Of a stretch of DNA of 64,000 nucleotides, positions 1 to 7,712 are shown piece after piece. Both the position numbers and the translations under genes were made by a program. The notes below the pieces were generated by a model. The model was not told the DNA's origin and ran no database searches. It saw only the letters and a program-made list of their open reading frames with translations. Location: the NCBI GenBank assembly GCA_951812975.1, contig CATOTC010000002.1, positions 1-64,000 on the forward strand, read 5' to 3'. Position 1 is the first letter of the stretch, and each line of letters opens with the position of its first letter. This DNA is from an uncultured Acidimicrobiales bacterium (GTDB taxonomy: Bacteria > Actinomycetota > Acidimicrobiia > Acidimicrobiales > Aldehydirespiratoraceae).

Positions 1-306
1 CGGTTCATCGACGAAACGGGAGAACCTCCCGTCCGGGCATTCTGGGCCCATGCATACGACGCCACCACGCTGCTGTTGGACGCGATCACAGCCGCCTCAA
101 GGGTGGATGGCGGCAAGCTTGAGGTCGACCGGGCAGGAATCCGCCAATACCTCGACCAAGTTCAGGACTACCAGGGCATCATCGGCAAAATAGCCTGCGA
201 CGAGTTCGGAGACTGCGGCTCGGGAAAGATTGCCATCATCGAACACCTGGATCCCAGCGACCCGGACGCCTCGTGGGACAACGTGGTCTACCGGTTCTCC
301 CCATGA
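1..306 (+). CDS. ABC transporter substrate-binding protein (LivK-like), C-terminal end only
   Basis: The frame is open from the first base and stops at TGA 304-306, so only the last 101 residues are present. The stretch AFWAHAYDATTLLLDAI is the pattern found late in periplasmic substrate-binding proteins of branched-chain amino-acid type ABC transporters (type 1 periplasmic binding fold), where a YDA motif begins a helix lining the binding lobe. By family knowledge the protein would capture a small ligand outside the membrane and hand it to a permease; the ligand cannot be told. A decayed relative lies at 1164-1395, so this gene was probably once duplicated. Confidence 0.72.
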   Translation, partial: RFIDETGEPPVRAFWAHAYDATTLLLDAITAASRVDGGKLEVDRAGIRQYLDQVQDYQGIIGKIACDEFGDCGSGKIAIIEHLDPSDPDASWDNVVYRFSP

Positions 307-381
307 CCGAGGCGACAGGAGCCGCTGAAGGCCACCGGAACTATTCGCCGGTCAACCCCTGTGCTTGCGGCGTTTGACCCA
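307..381 (+). repeat. Imperfect 75-bp direct repeat, copy A
   Basis: This stretch directly follows the stop codon of the substrate-binding gene. It matches 1397-1472 at roughly 80 percent by eye, including an exact 22-base core at 360-381. The two copies flank the toxin-antitoxin pair and the decayed binding-protein gene. Confidence 0.7.
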
Positions 382-383
382 CA

Positions 384-818
384 TCAACTCCGGCGTGAAG
401 GGGCCTCCCAAGGGTTGATTAGATCGACCCCCATGCCCTGCAAGTCCTTGATGTTGCGGGTTGCCACCGCCATGCCGCGCGACCGGGCGATAGCTGCGAT
501 CTGCGCATCGGCTTGGGCGGTTGGCCGACCACTTGCGCGTCGATCGGAAGCAATAGTTGCGTAGGCGCGTGCCGCAGCACTGTCGAAGGGGAGAATGCGA
601 CCCGCGAGATCCTCACGAAGCATCAGATCAACTGCCGAAGCCAACATTTCCCGGCGACGGCCCGCGGGTAGAATGGCTACTCCATAGCGAAGCTCGGCCT
701 CGCCGATCGCCGTCACAAACAGCGTCTGAGCATCTTGGTCAGCCACCCAGGCCGTAACGGCTGGATCAGGAGATCGTCGCATCAACTCCGAAACGACGTT
801 GGTGTCAAGGACGATCAA
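384..818 (-). CDS. PIN-domain toxin, VapC/FitB family
   Basis: 144 residues, the usual VapC length. It opens with the PIN-domain start IVLDTNVVSEL (first acidic residue D5), has a conserved Glu at about residue 40 (GEAELRYG) and the late acidic segment AQADAQIAAIA, and ends in NPW as FitB proteins do. Family members are Mg-dependent RNases held inactive by a cognate antitoxin. The start is TTG at 818, the only in-frame start after the TGA at 828-830; GAGCGG upstream can serve as ribosome binding site. It lies 9 bases after the antitoxin gene at 828-1070, so the two form one toxin-antitoxin operon. Confidence 0.88.
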   Translation of the reverse strand: MIVLDTNVVSELMRRSPDPAVTAWVADQDAQTLFVTAIGEAELRYGVAILPAGRRREMLASAVDLMLREDLAGRILPFDSAAARAYATIASDRRASGRPTAQADAQIAAIARSRGMAVATRNIKDLQGMGVDLINPWEAPSRRS

Positions 819-827
819 CTGTGCCGC

Positions 828-1070
828 TCAATCGAGACGCGGTGGTTCTGGCATTGGTGCACGTTGCGGAATCTCCAGTTCGACTCCACCCAAAGGCGCG
901 AATCGGTCGCGAAGTGTCGTTGCCAGATCAATCGAGTCATTCTCGCGCTCCACTGCCTCGCGGATGATTGACCGCGCCTCTTCCTCCATCGAGCGGCCGC
1001 GACTAGCCGCCCGCACACGCAGGCGCGTCTTCACTTCGTCATCAAGATTCCGAATCGTGATACTCGCCAT
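828..1070 (-). CDS. Ribbon-helix-helix antitoxin, VapB/FitA family
   Basis: 80 residues. The N-terminus MASITIRNLDDEVKTRLR followed by a small helical segment with SMEEEAR is the classic FitA/VapB ribbon-helix-helix domain, which binds DNA as a dimer and represses its own operon. The acidic, Pro-rich C-terminus is the part expected to wrap and inhibit the toxin. I chose ATG 1070 because GGTGAG lies just upstream; a TTG at 1082 is also in frame but would remove that site. It precedes the PIN toxin gene and is co-transcribed with it. Confidence 0.85.
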   Translation of the reverse strand: MASITIRNLDDEVKTRLRVRAASRGRSMEEEARSIIREAVERENDSIDLATTLRDRFAPLGGVELEIPQRAPMPEPPRLD

Positions 1071-1163
1071 CGTTCTCACCAACGTTCATGCTTCTTTGGC
1101 GCTGTGCCTCCCACTCTAACCCCACAGTGATTGCAATGCAATCACTCTCTCTTGCAACATTGA

Positions 1164-1395
1164 GGCCACGTCAGTGACTTCATCGAGGCCAACCCGGACG
1201 CGACCGACCTGACCGATGTGCTGACACGGATCGCGGTCCAAGAGCCTGCTGCGCTGTTCTCCCCGCTCAATCAGGACGCGGGGGTCGAGTTCGCGGAAAC
1301 TGTAAGCCAGCATGACTTTGAGGACGCAGTGCTGCTGTCGGGCGACGGAGTCCTCCACTACGCGTTCTTGGAATTGGCCTCGTCCTCTCCCCGTA
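1164..1395 (+). pseudogene. Remnant of a second ABC substrate-binding protein gene
   Basis: An open frame with no good start, entered after TGA 1161-1163, reads FIEANPDATDL, then AALFSPLNQDAG, then LLSGDGVLHYAFLEL. This matches the middle of LivK-like binding proteins, where a line about possible binding sites is followed by a GADG-type loop. Both ends of the gene are missing: the expected C-terminal third is absent and the frame runs straight into the 75-bp repeat at 1397. I read it as a broken paralogue of the gene at 1-306. Confidence 0.55.
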
Positions 1396-1396
1396 G

Positions 1397-1472
1397 CCAA
1401 GGCGACATAAGCCGCGGAGGGCCACTGGAACTAGTCGACGGTCGACCCATTGTGCTTGCGGCGTTTGACCCA
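1397..1472 (+). repeat. Imperfect 75-bp direct repeat, copy B
   Basis: Second copy of the sequence at 307-381, with the same exact 22-base core at 1451-1472 and scattered substitutions plus a one-base indel. Its right part encodes, on the minus strand, the C-terminal WVKRRKH of the small membrane protein at 1431-1685. Confidence 0.7.
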
Positions 1473-1685
1473 AGACATGATCGAAATCCAAGTAAGCACG
1501 ATTGCGAGAGTTGTGACAGTGAACAGGAACACCGGCGAGACTGACGAACCGCGCCAAAACCTCCAGGAATAGGCCACTGCGAACATTACTTGAAGTCCGG
1601 CCATGTTTCGAGCCGTGACAAAGGTCGTCTCTGACAGCCAGAATCGCTGTAGGCGGGTCCGTTCTTCCCAATGCGAGTCAGTCAT
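1431..1685 (-). CDS. Small putative membrane protein, function unknown
   Basis: 84 residues from ATG 1685 (MTDSHWEERTRLQ). Two hydrophobic stretches, VTARNMAGLQVMFAVAYSW at about 22-40 and a second at about 48-66, suggest two membrane helices with a basic tail (WVKRRKH). I recognise no family. The C-terminal codons lie in a 75-bp repeat whose other copy (307-381) would encode the same WVKRRKH on the minus strand, so the duplication may have copied the end of this gene. No neighbour suggests a role; it could be a chance open frame in a decayed region. Confidence 0.35.
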   Translation of the reverse strand: MTDSHWEERTRLQRFWLSETTFVTARNMAGLQVMFAVAYSWRFWRGSSVSPVFLFTVTTLAIVLTWISIMSWVKRRKHNGSTVD

Positions 1686-1771
1686 GGGCTGACTGTACCT
1701 CCTCGGGGAGCGCAACTGGAGTGCCACAGGTTTTCATCGCTTTTTCTGTAATAATCCTATATGCCTAATGC

Positions 1772-2008
1772 ATGTTTGACCGCGCGAGGAATGCCAACGA
1801 CAACGAGAGCATGTTCTCCTCAAACGAGAGCGCGTCCTGTGACGAGTGGGCTGACTACGTGCCCGAGGAAATTCACATCTCCGAGACCCGAAGAAGGGAA
1901 CTCCGCGAAGAGCATGAACGTTACCTTGATGAGCTCATCAGGGAAGTCGGAGAGCCGATGAGATGGCTCGTGCTGAAACCTAGTGGCGACCGATCGAGGA
2001 AAACTTGA
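1772..2008 (+). CDS. Small acidic hypothetical protein
   Basis: 78 residues, strongly charged. The segment SETRRRELREEHERYLDELIREVGEP (residues about 37-62, read in parts) is a likely amphipathic helix of the sort seen in small antitoxin-like or regulatory proteins, but I do not recognise a family. An unusually AT-rich stretch at 1740-1762 just upstream could carry a promoter. No ribosome binding site is clear, so the start is uncertain. It precedes fumarase by 62 bases on the same strand. Confidence 0.35.
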   Translation: MFDRARNANDNESMFSSNESASCDEWADYVPEEIHISETRRRELREEHERYLDELIREVGEPMRWLVLKPSGDRSRKT

Positions 2009-2070
2009 CAAAGACACCAACTCGTGAAACCGATCATCCTGAGAGGCGGTGAGGATAGTAGCGTGGCGGT

Positions 2071-3705
2071 ATGGCTGAGTTTGCTTACTCCGATCTGCTG
2101 CCGCTGGGGCCCGACGAGACCGAGTACCGCCTGATCTCGACTGAGGGGATCTCAACCTTCGAAGCCGACGGACGCACGTTTCTCAAAGTGGAGCCCTCGG
2201 CGATCCGTCTGCTCACCCGCGCCGCGATGAACGACATCTCCCACTACCTCCGTACCGAGCACCTCGAGCAGTTGGCCAGCATCCTCGAGGACCCCGAGGC
2301 CTCCGGAAACGACATCTTCGTTGCACACGAATTGCTGCTCAACGCCAACATAGCCGCGGCCGGTGTCCTGCCCATGTGCCAGGACACCGGCACGGCCATC
2401 GTCATGGGCAAGAAGGGCGACCAGGTCGTCACCTACGGAGACGACGGCGAGGCGATCTCTGCGGGAGTGTTCGACACCTACACCGAAACCAATCTGCGCT
2501 ATTCGCAATTGGCGCCGGTGTCGATGTTTGAAGAAAAGAACACCGGCAACAACCTGCCTGCACAAATCGAGCTCTACTCCAAGCCCGGAAACAGCTACGA
2601 GTTCCTGTTCATCGCCAAAGGTGGAGGATCGGCCAACAAGTCCTTCCTGTTCCAGAAGACCAAGGCCCTGCTCAACGAAGAGTCGCTGCTGGACTTCCTT
2701 GACGAGTCGCTGCGAGCCGTCGGCACCTCCGCCTGCCCGCCTTACCACCTCGCTCTTGTGGTCGGCGGCACATCAGCGGAATTCAACCTCAAGACCGCCA
2801 AACTGGCCTCAGCCCACTACCTCGACACGCTGCCAACCTCAGGCAACGCCGATACCGGCCACGGTTACCGCGACCTCGAATGGGAGGCCAAGGTGCTGGA
2901 GCAGACCCGCGAGTTCGGTATCGGAGCCCAGTTCGGAGGCAAGTACTTCTGCCATGACGTACGCGTGATCCGACTCCCCCGCCACGGCGCCTCGAACCCT
3001 GTGGGGATCGCGGTCAGCTGCTCGGCTGATCGCCAAGCCAGAGCCAAGATCACTGCTGAGGGGATCTTCCTCGAACAGCTCGAGACCGATCCGGCGCGGT
3101 TCCTTCCCGATGCAGCCGCCGACGACCTGTCGAGTGAGGTTGTCACCATTGATCTCAACCAGCCGATGGAGGAGATCCGCAATCAGTTGACCAAGCATCC
3201 AGTGAAGACTCGGCTGTCTCTGAACGGCACGCTGGTGGTGGGCCGTGACATCGCCCACGCCAAGATCTCCGAACGGCTCAGCCGAGGCGAGTCGATGCCG
3301 CAGTACCTCCGCGACCATGCGATCTACTATGCGGGGCCGGCCAAAACGCCGACGGGTTACGCCTCGGGTTCCTTCGGGCCCACAACCGCGGGCCGCATGG
3401 ACTCCTATGTCGCAGAGTTCCAAGCTGCAGGCGGGTCGATGGTGATGCTGGCCAAGGGCAACCGGTCCCGCGAGGTGACCGAGGCGTGCGCCCGCTACGG
3501 CGGGTTCTACCTGGGTTCGATCGGTGGCGCCGCCGCCCGACTGGCGGAGGATTCGATCCGTTCTGTAGAGGTGCTCGAGTACCCGGAGTTGGGCATGGAG
3601 GCGATCTGGAAGATCGAGGTCGAGGACTTCCCAGCTTTCATCGTGATCGACGACAAAGGCAACGACTTCTACTCCGAAGTCAGCACCCCTGTGAGGCTCC
3701 GTTAA
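2071..3705 (+). CDS. fumA: Fumarate hydratase, class I (iron-sulfur, FumA/FumB type)
   Basis: 544 residues, the length of one-chain class I fumarases. It interconverts fumarate and malate in the citric acid cycle using a [4Fe-4S] cluster. The three expected cluster ligands are visible at Cys103 (PMCQDTGTA), Cys222 (SACPPYH) and Cys317 (AVSCSAD), close to the spacing in the E. coli enzyme. The substrate-binding regions GKGGGS-like ([11 protein letters not shown]) and the C-terminal beta domain ending in VRLR are intact. It appears to stand alone; flanking genes are toxin-antitoxin pairs. Class I enzymes are oxygen sensitive, which fits the other Fe-S enzymes encoded nearby. Confidence 0.96.
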   Translation: MAEFAYSDLLPLGPDETEYRLISTEGISTFEADGRTFLKVEPSAIRLLTRAAMNDISHYLRTEHLEQLASILEDPEASGNDIFVAHELLLNANIAAAGVLPMCQDTGTAIVMGKKGDQVVTYGDDGEAISAGVFDTYTETNLRYSQLAPVSMFEEKNTGNNLPAQIELYSKPGNSYEFLFIAKGGGSANKSFLFQKTKALLNEESLLDFLDESLRAVGTSACPPYHLALVVGGTSAEFNLKTAKLASAHYLDTLPTSGNADTGHGYRDLEWEAKVLEQTREFGIGAQFGGKYFCHDVRVIRLPRHGASNPVGIAVSCSADRQARAKITAEGIFLEQLETDPARFLPDAAADDLSSEVVTIDLNQPMEEIRNQLTKHPVKTRLSLNGTLVVGRDIAHAKISERLSRGESMPQYLRDHAIYYAGPAKTPTGYASGSFGPTTAGRMDSYVAEFQAAGGSMVMLAKGNRSREVTEACARYGGFYLGSIGGAAARLAEDSIRSVEVLEYPELGMEAIWKIEVEDFPAFIVIDDKGNDFYSEVSTPVRLR

Positions 3706-3784
3706 CGTCAGGCCACGCTCGCCGACACGCCGCCTGAATCTGCGCGTGAGCGTAAGGTCGATTCCAAGCCCAAGGCCGCTGCGC

Positions 3785-4201
3785 TCAGTTGATCGGTTTC
3801 AGGCCGTCCCGCTGCGTTAGCGACCACAGTGACGGTCCCCTCGTGACGCCGACTCTTTGCACGATTTGGTCCCAATGTCGGTTGATGAGTGCCGTCATCT
3901 GGGACTTGTTCATGTTCTTGGTGCCCGTTAGAAACACCGCTCTGACCTCAGACCGCATCAGGTGTCCGAGCTCAACTTTGTTGCGACGGATCCAACTGTC
4001 CCGCGTGATGAATATCAGGTCACGACCATTGCTGCCGAGCGCGTCGAGCAGGTCCGGGTCCTTGGTGGACCGCGGTATCTCCGGGATCTCAGGGTGGCCG
4101 ACCCAGTACACGACTCCCGGGTGGAGCGCGTCCAACTCGTGGGCGACGCCCAGCATGTTCTCATCAATGAAAACCCCACCAAAAGTGCCGCCCTGGACCA
4201 T
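3785..4201 (-). CDS. PIN-like toxin, VapC45 type
   Basis: 138 residues. FIDENMLGVAHEL at about 11-23 gives the first acidic PIN residues, and IFITRDSWIRRNKVEL at about 64-79 gives the T-R/K-D strand typical of the VapC45 PIN-like group. The length equals that of the Mycobacterium tuberculosis VapC45 protein. Its partner, a DUF433 protein like VapB45, lies 12 bases upstream in the same direction. The ATG at 4201 has no clear ribosome binding site, so translation is probably coupled to the antitoxin. Expected role: ribonuclease toxin. Confidence 0.75.
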   Translation of the reverse strand: MVQGGTFGGVFIDENMLGVAHELDALHPGVVYWVGHPEIPEIPRSTKDPDLLDALGSNGRDLIFITRDSWIRRNKVELGHLMRSEVRAVFLTGTKNMNKSQMTALINRHWDQIVQRVGVTRGPSLWSLTQRDGLKPIN

Positions 4202-4213
4202 AGGAGCAAGAGT

Positions 4214-4891
4214 TCATGCAATCCGCGAGCATCGGAGAACATCGGCGATGTCGCTTTCGCTGATGTCCCATGTCGCCTTTATGTCATCGCGGGTTTCGCC
4301 TGCAGCTATCGCTTCGACAATAGCCGAGACCCGCAACCGCCGACCCCGGATCGTGGGTTCACCGAAGCCGTACTCGGGGTCGAGCACCACGTTGTGGGTG
4401 CCGAACAGGCCGAAGCGGCGCACCTCATCGGTTTCCTCGTACTCGGCGTCTTGTTGGAAGCGTTGGACTTCCATCGAAAGCAGGACGTTCTGGTTGGTGC
4501 GCAACACGAACCGCAGCGACGGGCTCAGCACCATCTCGTCTTGGATTCGCAAAACCAGATCCCGGCCGTCTTCACTGAGAAACGGCCGAGCAGTCGCAAG
4601 CGGGTAGTCGGTCTCGAACTCCCTTCGCAGAGCCATGATCGCTGGTCGCATCCGTATGATCCCGACACCGCGGCTTCGGTATTCGGCGATCAGGCGTGTT
4701 TCGACGAACTCACCCCATGTGACCACTTCGGAGCCGGTTGTCGCCTCCCGCACCAGCGGCTCATACCGGCGACCGCGACGCTCATAGCCGTCGATCCACC
4801 GCCGCGCGGTGCCGACGCCCAAACCGAGCAGGCGATCCACCTGGCCCATCACGTAAACCTCGCGATGAAGCAGGGACGTGACTCGAACCAT
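4214..4891 (-). CDS. DUF433 antitoxin, VapB45 type
   Basis: 225 residues from ATG 4891, chosen because GGAGG stands five bases upstream; an upstream frame to 4969 exists but has no such site. The N-terminal half looks like a MerR-like helix-turn-helix (GLGVGTARRWIDGY). The C-terminal DUF433 domain begins at GEPTIRGRRLRV and continues with GETRDDIKATWDIS, the standard DUF433 pattern. Large two-domain DUF433 proteins are the antitoxins of VapC45 PIN toxins, and the next gene downstream encodes one. DNA binding and autorepression are expected from the family. Confidence 0.78.
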   Translation of the reverse strand: MVRVTSLLHREVYVMGQVDRLLGLGVGTARRWIDGYERRGRRYEPLVREATTGSEVVTWGEFVETRLIAEYRSRGVGIIRMRPAIMALRREFETDYPLATARPFLSEDGRDLVLRIQDEMVLSPSLRFVLRTNQNVLLSMEVQRFQQDAEYEETDEVRRFGLFGTHNVVLDPEYGFGEPTIRGRRLRVSAIVEAIAAGETRDDIKATWDISESDIADVLRCSRIA

Positions 4892-5016
4892 AAGAACCTC
4901 CGGCGACGAATACTCGCCGCGAGAGTACCACGGGCACGACCACAGACCACGCCTGCCGTAGCGGACCAATGAGGTTCCCCGCTGGCTTGAGCGCCTGGAA
5001 CTGCCCGTGAACCCAG

Positions 5017-6489
5017 CTAGGCCGGTTCGCTCGTCACCAATTCGACGATCAGGGGACGCTGCGGTTGGCCCGTGGTCTGGGTGCGGGGAATCTCATCGAC
5101 CAGCACAAGTCTCCGCGGGTGCTTGAAGCTACTCAACCGCCCCTCGCATCGGGACTGGAGATCGGCCAGCTCGGGGGTGTGCCCCGGTTCGGCCACAACG
5201 ACCGCACACACAACCTCACCCCAACGGGGATCGGGGATCCCGACCACTACAACGTCAGCTACGCCTGCCGCATCGGCCAGCACTCCCTCGACCTCGCTCG
5301 GGGCGACCGCCTCGCCGCCGGAACGGATCAGGTCCGACACTCTGCCGACGATGCAGAAGTAGCCGTCATCGTCGACCTCGGCTAGGTCGCCCGTGCGGTA
5401 CCACCCTGCCTCGAAGGCGGCTTCAGTTTCTGACGGGTTGTTGAAGTAGCCGTCGAAGAGCAGAGGACTCCGCACCAGCAACTGCCCCGTCCCGTCGAGA
5501 CGCAGATCCGTCGACACGCTAGGCACCCCGATACTGCCGGGCTTGGCATCAATGTCGCGGTCCTCGAGCCCGCAGACGTTGCCCGCCTCGGTGGAGCCGT
5601 AGAACACCCGGACGTCGGCGTCGACAACGAGACCTCGAATCGCCTGCAGCAGCGCGAGCGGCGTGGCGGACGTGCCGGTGTCGGCGAAACGCAGCGTTGC
5701 CAACGGGCCGACCGCAGGATCGACACCGTCGAGATGCTCGATCATCCGTCGCCACAGTGCCGGGATCATGTTGAGGCGGGTGGCCCCATGGTCGGCGACT
5801 GCTGTGGCGATCGTGCCGGGGTTCGTGTCGGTGGTGAAGACCACGCCGTCACGGGCGTGCCACTGTTGCAGCGCGATGAGCCATGGAGCGACATGGAACA
5901 GGGGGTAGACGCACACGCTGCGGCCTCGGGGCTCGAACTGTGCTCCGGGGTGCGTGCGCAGGAACTGGGCACGATGCGACACCATCGCGGCCTTGGGAGC
6001 GCCCGTGGTGCCGCTGGTGAAGACCATCAGCTGGGATTCGCGATCCGAGAATTCGGGAACAGTGACCGGGGACCCCGAACCGGGGTCGTGCCCAGCAAGG
6101 CCTTCCCAGTCAATGACAGCGCTCCCGAAACGGGAACCCAGACGGACCGCCGCCGCGTGTCGGTCCCCGGACGCGACGATCACCGTCGGTTCGACCACTG
6201 CGAGCGCTTCGTCAACCTCTGCTTCTGCAGCCGCCTGGTTGAGCGGGCAGAACACCACACCCGCCTTGGAGGTCGCTGCGAAGAGAACCGCTGCATCGAC
6301 ACAGGTCGACGCCCACATGACCACGCGGTCCCCCGGGCGGGTGCGGCGGATCAGCCAGTCGGCGGCTCGATCGGAACGTTCGTCGAGTTGCGCGAACGTC
6401 AATTCCTCGCCTCCGACCGCCACGGCCAACCGCTGAGGCACAGCTCTGGCGCACTGGCGAAAGATCTCACCGACGAGCAACTGTTGCAC
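5017..6489 (-). CDS. AMP-dependent acyl-CoA synthetase/ligase with altered C-terminal lysine
   Basis: 490 residues in the ANL adenylating family. The P-loop-like motif FTSGTTGAPKAAMVSH (about 153-168), the YGSTEAGN motif, the GWYRTGDLAEVDDDG motif and the hinge GRVSDLIRSGGE are all present. In the C-terminal A10 motif the usual PRTxTGK reads PRTQTTGQ, so the lysine that drives adenylate formation is a glutamine. That may make it a poor or specialised ligase. The GTG start at 6489 is preceded by a strong AGGAGGGGG. Substrate is unknown; neighbours are a cupin (divergent) and a 2-oxoacid oxidoreductase operon. Confidence 0.85.
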   Translation of the reverse strand: MQQLLVGEIFRQCARAVPQRLAVAVGGEELTFAQLDERSDRAADWLIRRTRPGDRVVMWASTCVDAAVLFAATSKAGVVFCPLNQAAAEAEVDEALAVVEPTVIVASGDRHAAAVRLGSRFGSAVIDWEGLAGHDPGSGSPVTVPEFSDRESQLMVFTSGTTGAPKAAMVSHRAQFLRTHPGAQFEPRGRSVCVYPLFHVAPWLIALQQWHARDGVVFTTDTNPGTIATAVADHGATRLNMIPALWRRMIEHLDGVDPAVGPLATLRFADTGTSATPLALLQAIRGLVVDADVRVFYGSTEAGNVCGLEDRDIDAKPGSIGVPSVSTDLRLDGTGQLLVRSPLLFDGYFNNPSETEAAFEAGWYRTGDLAEVDDDGYFCIVGRVSDLIRSGGEAVAPSEVEGVLADAAGVADVVVVGIPDPRWGEVVCAVVVAEPGHTPELADLQSRCEGRLSSFKHPRRLVLVDEIPRTQTTGQPQRPLIVELVTSEPA

Positions 6490-6573
6490 CGCTCCCCCTC
6501 CTCACACTCTTGACTGTATGCACAGGAGCAACATTCAGTATTGTCGAGGCAACTTCCGACCCAAGGAGCAACC

Positions 6574-6909
6574 GTGAGCACCACCGACCGCGAGTTCGGC
6601 GACATCGGCACCAAGGTCCTGTTCGAGAACGATCGAGTCCGCGTCTGGGAGATGCGACTCGACCCTGGCGAGTCGAGCGCGTTGCACCAACACGAGCATG
6701 ACTACGTGATGATCCAGATTGCGGGTGACCAGGTGTGCGCCGACTTTGAACCCGATTCTCGAGATGAGTTCAACGGCGCGGCCCTGGGCCGAGTGGAGGG
6801 CCCTGTGAACAACGGGACAGTCATCTTTGCTCGCAGCGGCGGGATCGAGAGAGCGCACAACAACGGCAGCGAGCAGTTCTACGAGATCGTGGTCGAACTG
6901 CTCGACTGA
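6574..6909 (+). CDS. Cupin-domain protein
   Basis: 111 residues from GTG 6574, which has AAGGAG seven bases upstream. A single small beta-barrel is indicated by FENDRVRVWEMRLDPGES and the metal-ligand segment ALHQHEHDYV, with a later FARSGGIERAHNNG carrying the final His. Stand-alone cupins of this size are found as small metal-binding enzymes or sensors in catabolic clusters; the reaction cannot be assigned. The 3' end overlaps the convergent oxidoreductase beta-subunit gene by 31 bases. Confidence 0.8.
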   Translation: MSTTDREFGDIGTKVLFENDRVRVWEMRLDPGESSALHQHEHDYVMIQIAGDQVCADFEPDSRDEFNGAALGRVEGPVNNGTVIFARSGGIERAHNNGSEQFYEIVVELLD

Positions 6910-7712
6910 GAGTCAGGTGCGATGTCCCTCAGTACTCCAGGGGAATTCGCCACGCCGATCGTGTCGTCAAGATAAGCGGGTGCTTCCTCGGTCTCCACGA
7001 ACCAGCCGGTGGGACACATGGTGAGGATCTCAACAAAGGTGAATCCTATTCCCAGCAGCTGCACCTCGATCGCCCGCTCAACCATGCGCTTCGTGCGCGC
7101 CACGTTGCCGGCATTGTTGACTGCGCCGCGCGCGACGAATGCGGCTCCCTCCAGTTCGGCGATCAACGAGGCGATGCGGATCGGGTGACCGTGGTCGTCG
7201 GTGTTGCGGCCCTCGAGAGTGTTCTTGGTGCGCTGACCGATCGTCGTGGTTGCCGTCATATGCCCGCCGGTCTCGCCGAACACACCGTTGTTGAGCAGGA
7301 CACAGGTGATCTGCTCGCCACGAGCCGCCGCGTGCAGCACCTCCTGGAGACCCTCGTTCACCATGTCTCCGTCGCCCTGGACGGTGAAGGTCACGAGATT
7401 CGGATCAGCCCGTTTCGCGCCGGTGGCCACCGATGGCGCACGACCGTGGAGCGCCTGCACAACCTCACAGTCAAGGTTGTTCGAAAAGGCGGTGTAGCAA
7501 CCGATGCCGAAGACCGCGAGAGCACGGTTCTTCAGTTCCTGCTCGGCCAGAACCTCCATGACCAGCCGCATCGCGATCGGTTCGCCGCAGCCGGGGCACA
7601 GGTGATGAGCACCCACATCAATCAACTCGGGCGTGAAGTCGTCGACCAGCTTGACGGGAACCTCGGGGGGGCGGCTGGTATCGACGATCCGACGATTCTC
7701 GAACTCCAACAT
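6879..7712 (-). CDS. 2-oxoacid:ferredoxin oxidoreductase, beta subunit (thiamine diphosphate binding)
   Basis: 277 residues. The N-terminal HHLCPGCGEPI is the conserved cysteine pair of beta subunits, and GDGDMVNEGLQEVLHAA with LLNNGVFGETGGHMT is the ThDP/Mg motif (GDG...N). The enzyme oxidatively decarboxylates a 2-oxoacid to acyl-CoA and reduces ferredoxin. It is the last gene of a four-gene operon gamma-delta-alpha-beta; its ATG overlaps the alpha-subunit stop by one base. The particular 2-oxoacid (branched-chain, pyruvate or oxoglutarate) is not fixed by sequence; the layout resembles VOR/KOR enzymes. Confidence 0.9.
   Translation of the reverse strand: MLEFENRRIVDTSRPPEVPVKLVDDFTPELIDVGAHHLCPGCGEPIAMRLVMEVLAEQELKNRALAVFGIGCYTAFSNNLDCEVVQALHGRAPSVATGAKRADPNLVTFTVQGDGDMVNEGLQEVLHAAARGEQITCVLLNNGVFGETGGHMTATTTIGQRTKNTLEGRNTDDHGHPIRIASLIAELEGAAFVARGAVNNAGNVARTKRMVERAIEVQLLGIGFTFVEILTMCPTGWFVETEEAPAYLDDTIGVANSPGVLRDIAPDSQSSSSTTIS

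Noticed and set aside
1218-1544. Functional gene of 108 codons
   Set aside because: Only its first part matches binding proteins; it has no proper start and then runs through a duplicated non-coding repeat. Listed as a pseudogene.
2152-3423. Long antisense open frames within fumarase and other high-G+C genes
   Set aside because: Typical shadow frames of high-G+C coding sequence; no family match and no ribosome binding site.
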